Positions 16,697-26,900 of a stretch of DNA of 50,201 bases are shown here, in pieces. How positions within the stretch are numbered: the first letter of the stretch is position 1; every line of letters starts with the position of its first letter. Below the pieces are notes generated by a model, which was given only the letters and a program-made list of their open reading frames with translations, was not told the origin of the DNA and did no database searches. The stretch lies in contig CAYSLJ010000031.1 of the NCBI GenBank assembly GCA_964431735.1, forward strand, positions 1-50,201. Reading direction: 5' to 3'. This DNA is from CALARM01 sp964431735 (GTDB taxonomy: Bacteria > Vulcanimicrobiota > SpSt-956 > JAKJGF01). A program made the position numbers and the translations under genes.

Positions 16697-17272
16697 TTAT
16701 TGGAATTTCCACCATGGCTTTTTTAATTCCTCTACTTTTTTACGCCATTCTTCTGCTATCTTTGTTTTCTCTTCTTCTGCCTGTTTTTTCTGTTTTTCCC
16801 ATTCTGCTTTTAACCGTTCTATTTCCTGGATGTGCAGTTCGTTAATATCTGCCAGTGCCCGTTCTTTTTCCTTTATGGTAGAATTCAGGGTTTTTATCTG
16901 TATTTCAATGTTTACCTTCTCTGATAAAAGTTCTTTTAAATTACTGGCATTTTCCATCAGTACCTGTTGAATGGATTCTGTCTCTTTCCGGTATTTTTCC
17001 TGCTGATACTGTAATTCACATTTGAGCATTGAAATAGTATTTTCTTTTATTTGCAGTTCTTCCGGTTCTGATGGCCCTGTTGTCTGTTTTCTGAGTAATT
17101 CATTTTCCTGTAATAACATGTTTAATCTATCTTTTAAATATTGATTTTCCTGTCTTAATTTATCTGCTAAAAATTTTTCTTCCAGTGGTTTCAGTAAATT
17201 TGATTTTTCAAAGAAGTCTTCCAGTGCTTTTTTCATATTTTCATATATTATTACATGATTATTATCTGACAT
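16697..17272 (-). CDS. Coiled-coil protein of unknown function
   Basis: 191 residues, nearly all helical and charged: heptads from about residue 20 to 185 (KFLADKLRQENQYLKDRLNM, NLKELLSEKVNIEIQIKTLN, LHIQEIERLKAEWEKQKKQA) and an aromatic end PWWKFQ. No signal peptide or membrane segment. AGGTG lies 7 bp before the ATG. It is 23 bp downstream of the M50 protease gene on the same strand, so the two are probably cotranscribed. I do not recognise a family. The extreme C-terminal Trp pair is the only unusual motif. Confidence 0.7.
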   Translation of the reverse strand: MSDNNHVIIYENMKKALEDFFEKSNLLKPLEEKFLADKLRQENQYLKDRLNMLLQENELLRKQTTGPSEPEELQIKENTISMLKCELQYQQEKYRKETESIQQVLMENASNLKELLSEKVNIEIQIKTLNSTIKEKERALADINELHIQEIERLKAEWEKQKKQAEEEKTKIAEEWRKKVEELKKPWWKFQ

Positions 17273-17295
17273 AGAACACCTGCTTTCTCCGTAGG

Positions 17296-17940
17296 TTAAA
17301 AATGAAGGGGAAAATCCCCTGCCAGTAAAAGGAAATTCATAACTTTACGCATCGGAACTATCCAGAGACTGTAAAGAGGACTGTATATAAAAACAAGTAA
17401 TGGTATCATGCCGTATCTTCTTAATCCTTCAAGATTTCTTGCAAGTTCGTAGGGAAGGAATCCTGAAAGAATAGTAAATCCGTCCAGAGGCGGTACCGGC
17501 GCCAGATTGAATATACCGAGACCCACATTCAGTATGACAAGATAGGAGAGAAATATCTCCAGTGCAGAAGGAACTGTCATAAACAGGCAGAAAATTTTGT
17601 GAATATATGCAGCCGTAAAGGCAATAAAAAAGTTAGACATCGGCCCTGCTGCCGTTACAAACATAATGTCTCTCTTTGGATTCTTCAATCTCAAAGGGTT
17701 TACCGGTACAGGTTTACCCCAGCCAAATCCTATGCCTGCAGCCATACTTAATATTATAAATAAAAATCCGTAAGGATCGAAGTGGGCTACAGGGTTCAAT
17801 GTAACCCTGCCCTGACTCCAGGCAGTTCTATCACCTAACAGATATGCTGTATAGGCATGGGAAAATTCATGCACCGTTATTGAAAAAACCAGTGCCGGCA
17901 ATATAAGAAATAATATTTCAGGATTTGTAAAGGTAAACAT
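17296..17940 (-). CDS. Site-2-protease-family (M50) integral membrane metalloprotease
   Basis: Intramembrane zinc protease of the small RseP-unrelated M50B class. Zinc site ITVHEFSHAY (H24, E25, H28) and the third ligand in NLAPVPPLDG (D153) are intact. Hydrophobic segments spread over most of the 214 residues suggest about six membrane spans. No PDZ or CBS domain is attached. AAGGAGAT precedes the start by about 10 bp. The cca-like gene ends 70 bp upstream, the gap being filled by family B repeats. Substrate unknown. Confidence 0.92.
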   Translation of the reverse strand: MFTFTNPEILFLILPALVFSITVHEFSHAYTAYLLGDRTAWSQGRVTLNPVAHFDPYGFLFIILSMAAGIGFGWGKPVPVNPLRLKNPKRDIMFVTAAGPMSNFFIAFTAAYIHKIFCLFMTVPSALEIFLSYLVILNVGLGIFNLAPVPPLDGFTILSGFLPYELARNLEGLRRYGMIPLLVFIYSPLYSLWIVPMRKVMNFLLLAGDFPLHF

Positions 17941-17956
17941 TTCATTGAATCTCCTT

Positions 17957-18014
17957 TTTCACTTTTTCACTCTTCACTATCTTCACTCTTCACTCTTCAC
18001 TCTTCACTACTCAC
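17957..18014. repeat. Family B heptamer array overlapping a stop codon
   Basis: About eight TCTTCAC/TACTCAC units. On the minus strand it reads AGTGAGTAGTGAAGAGTGAA from the last codon of the tRNA nucleotidyltransferase gene, whose TGA (18011-18013) is the TGA of the first unit. Confidence 0.85.
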
Positions 18015-20605
18015 TGTCTCTTCGGTGCTCCTATGGTTTCCATAAAATTTTTGGCATATTTCAGACCATCTTCTCTGTTTTTTATGATGCCATCTATTAC
18101 TTTTTCCTTTACTTCGTTAATTGCCTGCCGGAAGTAAGGTCCTGGTAGATAATTCATTTCTATAAGGTCCGAACCTGATATGGTGGATTTAACATGCCTC
18201 CATCTGGTAAGATAATTTATTATTCTTCTTCTGGCAATTTTGTTTTTTATCTCTGACATAATATAAAATAAAAATTCCATCGACAGCCCGGACAGTTCTC
18301 TGCATATAACACTGGGATTCAGTTTGTCCGGTGTACTCAGATTTATACAATAATTGCTTTCCCATATAAGTTTTTCTATTAATTCAGGTTTGATTTTCAA
18401 TTTTCTTCCGATTTTTTTTACTTCTTCTGGATAGAGATTTTTAGTGAAAGCAAGAAAATAGACCAGCCATTCTGTTATTTCTATATCTTTTACATAATTT
18501 TTATTGCTTAAATTTTTATATATTTCATTGAGCAGTTCAAGTATTTCCCTGTTTATGTCTATATCTTCGTGGATTGCCTTCATTATTCCCAGTTCATCCA
18601 TTCTTTTTATGGAAGAAATAGGCCTTTTTTCATTCAGTAAAGTCACCATTTCATCAAGGAGTCTTTCTGTAGATATCTTTTCAAGTATATTATTTTTTAT
18701 GGCTCCTTTTATGAGTCTTTCCGTATGAGGTTCAATTGTAAAGTAATATCTCTGTTCAAATTTTATGGCTCTGAATATTCTTGTAGGATCGTCTATAAAA
18801 CTCAGATTGTGAAGTACTCTTATGAGTCCGCTTTCAAGATCCTTTTCTCCTCTGAAAAAATCTATAATCTGTCCGAAATTGTCTCCGTTAAGACCAAGAG
18901 CCATGGCATTTACGGTGAAATCCCTTCTTATGAGATCCTGTTTTATTGAAGAATATCTTATTTTCGGAAGAGCTCCTGGCTGGCTGTAAAATTCTGCTCT
19001 GGCAGAGGCTATGTCAATACGATATCCCTGTGGTATGTTTAATTCTGCCGTGCCGAAAGCATGATGAATTCGTAAATCTCCTCCCGTGCATGACGCAAGT
19101 TTTTGTGCGTAATTTATACCGTCACCTTCCACTACAAGATCAAGGTCAAAGTTTTCTATACCGAGCAATAAATCTCTTACAAAACCACCTACTGCATAAA
19201 CAGGAATTTTTTCTCTGTCTCCTGTCTGGCCTGCCTGTCTTAAAATAGTTTGAATAATACGGGGGAGTCTTGCCATATCATCTATTCTGGTAGGAAACTG
19301 GTGAGGCGTACATAATCTTGTTCCGTGAATTGTTCTTATTATATCTGATCTTGTTATGACTCCTACAAGCTTATTCTCTGACATTACAGGGATCCTTCCT
19401 ACCTGATTTTCTGCCATTAATTCCTGAAGTTTTGATACAGGCATGTTAGGGGGAGCTTTTATAAAATCTCTTGTCATATATGCTTTCAGCGGGGCATGGC
19501 TCAATCCATGTTCTGAAGCTTTTTTAAGATCAGTTAAAGAAATTATACCGCATATTTCTCCTTCCTGTTCTATAATAAGTCCGCTGTGTCCATGCTCTCT
19601 CATTATATCTACTGCATCACATACCTTGAGAGTGCTTTCTACTGTTTTAACAGGGAAAGACATAATGTCCTGTGCTACAAGAGCAGGTTTGATATTTCTT
19701 TCAAGTATTTCCAGGAGGCGGTCTTTTATTTTTTTTATATCTTTTTCTTTTATTGTCGCCGCTGCTGCTGCCATATGGCCTCCTCCTCCGAAGGTTCTGA
19801 GCATAAGGTTGACATCAATTGATTCACTCAGACTTCTTGCTACTATATAAGTTTTTTCTTTCATTCTTACCAGTGTGAAAAAAGCATCTTTCCTCTCAAG
19901 TTCAATCATTTTATGTGTGAGAAGGGCAAGTTTGGGAACATATTTATCTAACTCTGAGATGGATATAACTATCTGAAAACCATTGAAGTTATAAGTTTCA
20001 CATGAAAGTATGAGTTTATTCAGAAGGGATCTCTGCTCCTCTGAAAGAGGCCTGTTTATATATCTTGCTACGATATCCAGGTTTGCCCCTCTGGATAATA
20101 GATAAGACGACATGTCTATGTCCAGTGTTCTGGTAGTGGAAAAGGTAAGAGAACCTGTATCTTCATATATGCCAAGAAGAAAAAGTGTGGCTTCCCCCGG
20201 GATTAAAGTTATATTTTTTTTCTTTATTATTTCTACCAGAAGGGTTGCTGTGGAACCGACACTTTTAATTACATTTACATTACCTATTATATCTTCCTGA
20301 TGATAAGGATGATGGTCATATACATGTATTTCAACATTATGGTTATCCAGTATTTTTTTTAAAGGCCCCAGTCTGTTCGGCAGTCTTGTGTCTACAATGA
20401 TGAGTTTTTTTATCTGTGATAAATCTATATTTTTTATTGAAATTGTAGAAGAAGTAAGATCATTATGTAAAGTCATAAATTTCTTTACATTTGTATCAAA
20501 GATCCCTGAAAAAACAAGACTGGCCTCGGGATAGATCTTTTTCGCCGCTACCATAGAGGCAAATGTATCAAAATCAGTACAGTTATGACAGGCAATTATT
20601 TCCAT
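18011..20605 (-). CDS. tRNA nucleotidyltransferase (A-adding/CCA type) fused to DHH-DHHA1 and two CBS domains
   Basis: Adds nucleotides to tRNA 3' ends; in organisms with split enzymes this long form usually adds the terminal A. Domains in order: DHH phosphoesterase-like (1-300; DFDTFASMVAAKK, IVDTRLPNRLG, YDHHPYH near 93) with DHHA1 (FGGGGHMAAAAA near 271), two CBS domains (about 305-425), and the class II nucleotidyltransferase head (VYAVGGFVRDLLLG near 472, ENFDLDLVVEGDG, RRDFTVNAMALGL, RVLHNLSFIDDPTRIFRA near 596) plus a helical tRNA-binding tail. At 864 residues it matches the Aquifex/deltaproteobacterial long form. Its stop codon is supplied by a family B array. The CBS pair may sense adenine nucleotides; that is family inference. 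Confidence 0.93.
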   Translation of the reverse strand: MEIIACHNCTDFDTFASMVAAKKIYPEASLVFSGIFDTNVKKFMTLHNDLTSSTISIKNIDLSQIKKLIIVDTRLPNRLGPLKKILDNHNVEIHVYDHHPYHQEDIIGNVNVIKSVGSTATLLVEIIKKKNITLIPGEATLFLLGIYEDTGSLTFSTTRTLDIDMSSYLLSRGANLDIVARYINRPLSEEQRSLLNKLILSCETYNFNGFQIVISISELDKYVPKLALLTHKMIELERKDAFFTLVRMKEKTYIVARSLSESIDVNLMLRTFGGGGHMAAAAATIKEKDIKKIKDRLLEILERNIKPALVAQDIMSFPVKTVESTLKVCDAVDIMREHGHSGLIIEQEGEICGIISLTDLKKASEHGLSHAPLKAYMTRDFIKAPPNMPVSKLQELMAENQVGRIPVMSENKLVGVITRSDIIRTIHGTRLCTPHQFPTRIDDMARLPRIIQTILRQAGQTGDREKIPVYAVGGFVRDLLLGIENFDLDLVVEGDGINYAQKLASCTGGDLRIHHAFGTAELNIPQGYRIDIASARAEFYSQPGALPKIRYSSIKQDLIRRDFTVNAMALGLNGDNFGQIIDFFRGEKDLESGLIRVLHNLSFIDDPTRIFRAIKFEQRYYFTIEPHTERLIKGAIKNNILEKISTERLLDEMVTLLNEKRPISSIKRMDELGIMKAIHEDIDINREILELLNEIYKNLSNKNYVKDIEITEWLVYFLAFTKNLYPEEVKKIGRKLKIKPELIEKLIWESNYCINLSTPDKLNPSVICRELSGLSMEFLFYIMSEIKNKIARRRIINYLTRWRHVKSTISGSDLIEMNYLPGPYFRQAINEVKEKVIDGIIKNREDGLKYAKNFMETIGAPKRQ

Positions 20606-20702
20606 AGATTTGCTATATAATTTGAAGGTATAGAAATTTTTATTTTTGACGCAAAATAAAGCTTTAGATAAAAATTATATAGAAGCGATTTATCTAAATA
20701 AT

Positions 20703-20843
20703 TGTAAGCGTTCAGCTATCAGCAGTCAGCTTTTACAGGAATTACATAATAAATGTTGTTAAATATTTTTTCAGACTGATTTACACCGTCAGGTTTTGTA
20801 GGTTTTAGCTGATAGCTGATAGCTAACTGCTGAACGCTTACAA
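20703..20843. repeat. Family C element with 15-bp perfect terminal inverted repeats
   Basis: TTGTAAGCGTTCAGC (20703-20717) and its exact reverse complement (20829-20843) bound 141 bp. Inside each end are heptamers: TCAGCTA TCAGCAG TCAGC on the left, AGCTGAT AGCTGAT AGCTAAC on the right. It occupies the 386-bp space between the divergent cca-like and giant genes; downstream is a degenerate family A remnant (about 20857-20884). Confidence 0.8.
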
Positions 20844-20945
20844 ATAATTTAAATGTATTATCACGCATCATGTATTACGTATTTTATTATACATCTTTTA
20901 CATACTTTTAGCAACTATATAGTTTTCTTTTCTATTGTCTTATGT

Positions 20946-20951
20946 TATAAT
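20946..20951 (+). promoter_or_regulatory. Possible -10 box of the giant gene
   Basis: TATAAT 41 bp before the chosen ATG. No good -35 hexamer sits at the right distance. If used, transcription starts near 20958, which excludes the upstream in-frame TTG at 20935 as the start codon. Confidence 0.35.
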
Positions 20952-20991
20952 AGGTTTAAATTTTAATTTTTTACAGGGACATAAATATTCT

Positions 20992-23900
20992 ATGAATATA
21001 GAGCAGAAGATAGTTTCTACCTATCCTTATCCTCTTGCTTTGACATTTAAAAATTTTATTACTCTATCCAGTTCAGATGATACAATTGAAGTAAAACATG
21101 CTGTTCTTGGTAATCTTATAGAAGTAATAATTAAATATCTGTCTTCTATTGTTATAGGCCAGTATGTTATGGATGAAAATAACAATAAAGACATCGACAG
21201 GTTACTCTCCGGCATTTCTCTCAGAACATGCAGTCTCGATCACTGGAACAATGTTTTAAAAAAGATATTGAAATATTACAGAGAAAATAATAAAAAACTT
21301 CTTGTACCTGAAATGGCCGATTTTTATTTTGATAAGAGAAAAGACGAATATGTCCATGTGGCAAAGGCCTATAAAGAGCTTAAGTCCATATTAAAAGATG
21401 AAGGTAGAGACGTAACGCAGATTTCCTTTAATGATTTCGCTCCGAGACTTCTTAAATATCATTTTACTTTTATGGAAAATACCTATTCCAAACTCTCGAA
21501 AAAACAACTCAAAGAAAGAGTGCTTTTTCTGGAGCCTGCCATGGAAGAAATACTTGGCACTCTTGGTTTTTTAACAGGTTATAAACTCTCTTATGTTGTT
21601 GGAGAAGATCCTGTAAAACTTGAAAAACACTATATTATTAAATCTTATATGGGAGCCAGTTTCAAGGATATTATGGTTCAAAGTATAAGAACTGCAAAGG
21701 ATTTAGATAAAAACAAACTTTATCTGTGCAGTTTTAATAAACTTATTCCTACTGTGTCACTTTATCCATTTTTTTTGATGGAATATTGTCCTTTATGCAG
21801 CAGCGGACAGATTTTTTTCCTTAAAGAGAATAAAAACGGTGTCGTTCACTATATAAGTTCTCAATGTGGCCATGATTTTGTCCCCAGGAGTTATATAGAG
21901 GACCTTCATGGTTCCCTCCCATGTCTTGAAGAAGATCTTAAAGAACTTCCAGTTTCTACCAAGAAAAGCTCTGAAGGTAAAACCAGGGAGCCTGATATGT
22001 CTTCGGGAGAGTCTATATATGAAACAGCCCTGGAAATGGCACTTTCCGATGGACCTCTTTCAGAACAGGAAATAGAGAAACTTGATTTATATAAGAATAA
22101 ATTTAATATAACAGGAGAAAAAGCCCAGGAAATATTTAAATCTGTTGAAGCAAGATTGTTTGAAACAGTTGAAGTAAAGGAAGGTTATCTTGAACAGATA
22201 AGAGTAGTGCCACTTGATATCCCGAAAGAACTGGTTTATAAACAATATCCCTATCCTGTTGCCAATGCTTACTGGCAGATAAATCAGCAATCTTCAGGCG
22301 ACCCGAGAAATATTCTTCTTTCTGTATGCAGACTCATGGAAACAGTTATAAGGTTTTTTTCTTCTATTGTAGTTGCACAGTATATAAGGGATACTGTAGA
22401 TGATTTAAATGTCAATTTGAATCTTGAGAAGCTTGTGGAGCCGGGTATAGAGGAATGGCTCCTTTTCCTGGAAGATATACTGAAACTTTATAATAAAAAA
22501 GGTGAAAAATTACTTGTCAATGAATTGTATAATTTTTATTTTTCTCCTTTCCCGGAATTAAAGGCTCCTTTGAAGGCTTATAAAGCAATATGTGAAGATG
22601 ATTTTTTCCTTTTCAAAGGCAATATTCTGAAAGATGAACTGACACCTTCAGAATTTTTTACCCTTGTTCCTGATTTTATTGATGCTGTAGAAAATCATGG
22701 AGAGGATTTGAGTATAAATCAGATAAAAGATTTATTATTACTTTTTATTCCTGTAGTTGATAATATTATTTCAAGTCTTAAATTTCTTATTGCCTATAAA
22801 TTATTTTATGTAAAAAAAGCAGCCTATGAAAAAGGTAAGGTTCGCCATGAAATTGTCGATTGCGTGGGTGCTCTCAGTCTTGAAGAAACTGAATATTATT
22901 CTGAGAATTATTTTGCACAGGAAAAGGTTTATATGAGTTCTACCGTAGATAAAAATTTCCCTGTTTTAAACCTGAGTCCTTTTTTTATACTCAGAGAATA
23001 CCAGAAAGGTTTCGGCAATCAGCTTTTCTTTTACTGGAGAGTAACAGGTGACGGTTCCCTCGAATATTCCAATTATCAGGGAGACGTAAGATTTACCTCC
23101 CACGATTATGCAAAAGATTTAATCAAATCCTTTCGTAAATTTACTTCTGAAAAAAAAGTTAATCTTGTTATAAAACTGCTTGACTGGCAGAAAGAAAAGC
23201 GCAAAAAGGATATTAAAAAAGGTATCAGACAGATCCCTCAGAGAGGTATAGTACAGGAAAAAAGTGAACAAAAGAAAATACAGGAAGATGCAAAAAAAGC
23301 GGGGGAGACAAAAAAATATGCAAGAAATTCCTACAGATATGCCCTGGAGGCATGCTGGAGTGATGGTCTCCTGGGGGAAGATGAAAGAGTATATCTGGAT
23401 GAATTAAAGAGAATTCTCGAACTGTCTCCTTCAGACGTGAACGTAATAGAGGATTCTACAAGGGTTAAATTTGCCGAAAAAATAGATAGGATAAAACCTG
23501 TTTCCCGGGATAAGAATGAACTGGCAGAAAGTCTTGATTTTCTTGAAGAAGAACATCAACTGCTCTTAAAAAGCCTGGAAGAAAGACGTCAGAAGATAAG
23601 AACTCTTGAAAGGAAAAATAAATCCCTTGAACATGAAAGAGATATATTGAAAGAAAGCTCTGAAAAACTTGAAACAGAGATGGTGGAAAAGGATAAAGAA
23701 AATGTAAAATTAAAGAAGTCCTTCAAGGAACTTAAAATTAAATTAGATTCTATGGCCAGACGTACCGATATTGAGAAATCTGATGAAATAGAATTACTTA
23801 ATAACAGGATAAGTGAACTTGAAGATATCAGGGAAGGAGGGGAGAAAAAAAATCAGAAACTTACTGAAGAACTTTCTTCCTTTAAAAGTAAAAATTCTCT

Positions 23901-26900
23901 CCTTGAAGCACAACTCGAAGAGATTGAAGAAAAATTAAAAGAAACTCAGAGTAATAGCATATCATATATGGAAAAACTCGGAGAGCTTGAAACAGATAAA
24001 GCAGAAGAAATTGAACATTTAAAGAAAGAATTAAAAGAACTTCAAAAGAAAAATAATTCACTTGCCAGGCTTGCCCAGGAACTTACGAAAAAGAATGAAG
24101 AGAACAAAAAATTACTCCAGAAACTTGATGAGTTTGATGTTATTTCTGAAGATATTGACCGTCTCCAGCAAGTAAATAAAGATAAAGAAAAGAAACTGCT
24201 GGAATTTGAAGTAGAATTAAAGGATTTAAGAAAAAATAAAAAATATGTTGAAGAGAGCAATGAAGAGAAAGAACATGAAATAGGAGAAATCAAAAAGCAA
24301 TTAAAAGATTTAATGAAGAGTAAGAATGAGCTGGAAAAGAATCTGGCTACAGCCGTTAAAAATAAGGATTCTCTTGTTAAACTTGTACAGGAGCTTAAAT
24401 CCAAACTGGATGAAGCAAAGAAATTTATAGAAAAAGCCAGAGATGTAGATGTCATTAAGTCTAAACTGGAAGATCTGGAAGTACTTAACAGAGAACTTCT
24501 TACTAAAAAAGAAAAACGAGACCATGAGTATATAAGTCTCAGTCATGAATTTGAAAGATTAAATGCAGAGCATGTATCCGTCACCGGTGAACTGGATGAT
24601 TATAAATCCAGGCTGGCTTATATGGAAGAACATAACAGAGAATTGATTGCTCTGAAGGAAGCAAGAGACAGGGAATACATGGAACTTATTAATGAACTTG
24701 ACAGAGTAAGTTCTGAGTCTCTGTCTATGAGGAAAGATGTTCAGGCCAATAAAGAAGAAGGTGAAACCTTACTTAATCTTGTGAATGAACTCAGAGAAAA
24801 ACTGGTTCATTCCGATAAAGTGACAGGTGATTTAAAGACACGGCTTGAACGACTGGAAAAAGAAAAAACAGAATTACTTGGCAGTAATGATAAACAATCT
24901 CAAAAAATCAGACATCTTATTTCAGTGCTGAATGAACTGAGGGAAGAAAAAAAGATACTTCAGACAAATGTTGCAGAGATTAATAAAGAAAAAATCAGTC
25001 TGGAAGATAAACTGGAAAGAATTCTTAAGGAATTTTCAGGTGCCAAACAATTTATAAATCAGGCAAAGATTAAACTTGCCGATTATGAAAATCTTCAGAA
25101 TGAACTGACAGCCCTGAAAGCAGAACATGAATTATGTCTTTCTGAAAAAGCATCAGGTGAACAGGAGAAACGGTCTCAAAAACTTATTGATGCTTTATTA
25201 CAGATAGAACAACTGGGTCTGAAAATCTCTGAACTGGAAAAAGAAAAAGAAGAGTTTTTATTAATGAAAGATTCTCTGGAAAAACAGCTTCTGGAAACAG
25301 AAGGAATGTTACAGAGTAAGTCGGGAAGTGAAGATAAAGATAAACTGGTTCAAAGGCTCAGAGATATAGACAGGGAAAAACAGGAACTTGTAAGAAATAA
25401 TGAGAAACAGAAAAATACCATTATAGACCTTATTAAAAAGACTAACAGTCTTAATGAGGAAAATAAAAAGATAACTCTTTCCATTCAATCTCTTGAAATT
25501 GAAAAAGAAGAGTTAATCAGGCTTAATCAGGAATTACAGGAAAAAGGTACTGGCGCTGAATTTGATATGGCTTCTTTTGATGCAGAACTGTTAGAGATTA
25601 AACAACGTAATAATAATCTTATGGACAGTCTGGAACAGAGTAATAATAGAATTAAAGAACTTGAATCGCAGAATAAAGATTTACTTTCAATTCAGGAAAA
25701 ATTAACGGATTTACAGAAAGAAAAAGAAACATATGAAAATGAACTGAACAAAACTTCAGATGAACTTGAGAAAACCAGAAATACTGTCAGAGAATTAATG
25801 GAGAAAATGTCTGCTTTAGAAGGAATTGCCGAACAGACCGGTAATGAAGAAATGGAAACACTCAGAAAAGATGTCCTCACAGGAAAGGAAGAAATAAAAT
25901 CTCTGGAACATGAAAAAAATACCTATCTTAAAGAAAAAGCTAAAATACTATTACTTTTAAAAGGCTTAAAATCCAAACTTTCCGGGAAAGACAAAGAACT
26001 TGAAGAAATGCGGAGTAAAGCCGGTAATGTGCCTGATGACATTAAACAGAAGATTGAAATGCTGGAGCAGGAGAAAGAAGCATTTGAAGGTTTAAAGAAT
26101 GAAAAAGACAGATTAATCAATGAGTTAGAAACAGAACTTCATAAGCTTAAAGCATCACTTCAGGAAAAGGAAATTAATGATGCTCTTCATAAAAGTGAAA
26201 AAGAAGCATTTGAAGGTTTAAAGAATGAAAAAGACAGATTAATCAGTGAGTTAGAAGGAGAAGTTCAAAAGCTTAAAATTTCATTTCACGAGAAGGAACT
26301 CGATGATACTCTGAAACAGAAGATTGAAATGCTGGAGAAAGAAAGAGACGTTTTTGAAGATTTAAAGGTAGAAAAAGACACGATAATTAATGAGTTATCT
26401 TCAGAAATTCAGAAACTTAAAAATTCGCTTCACGAGAGAGAGATTGATGACAGTCTGAAACAGAAGATTGAAATGCTGGAGAAAGAAAGAGAAGTTTTTG
26501 AAGACTTAAAGAGAGAAAAAGACATAATAATTAATGATTTGTCTTCAGAACTTCAAAAGCTCAGAATATCAATTCAGGAGAAGGGTATGGATTTAAAAGG
26601 TAAAGAAGATATGGAATTTATTTCTCTTGAGAAACAGAAAATTACAGAAGCGTGGGATGAACTCAGAAGAGCTGAAGAAAATAATATGGCAGAACTGGAA
26701 GAAGAATGGGAAAAACTTTCCCAGAACAGGGAAGAAGTAGAAGCACAGAGGGCCAGTCTGGAAAAAGATAGAGAATTATTGAACGCTATTGACATTGATA
26801 CACTTGAGGCGGAAAAGAGGGAACTTGAATCCGCATGGATTGAACTGGCTGAAGAGAGGGAACATTTAAAATCCTTTATGATAGAAATTGAAAAGAGAAA

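Noticed and set aside
17945..18148. Frame rich in HYS/LFT peptides opposite the cca-like gene end
   Set aside because: Translation of the stop-free strand of a family B array, not a gene.
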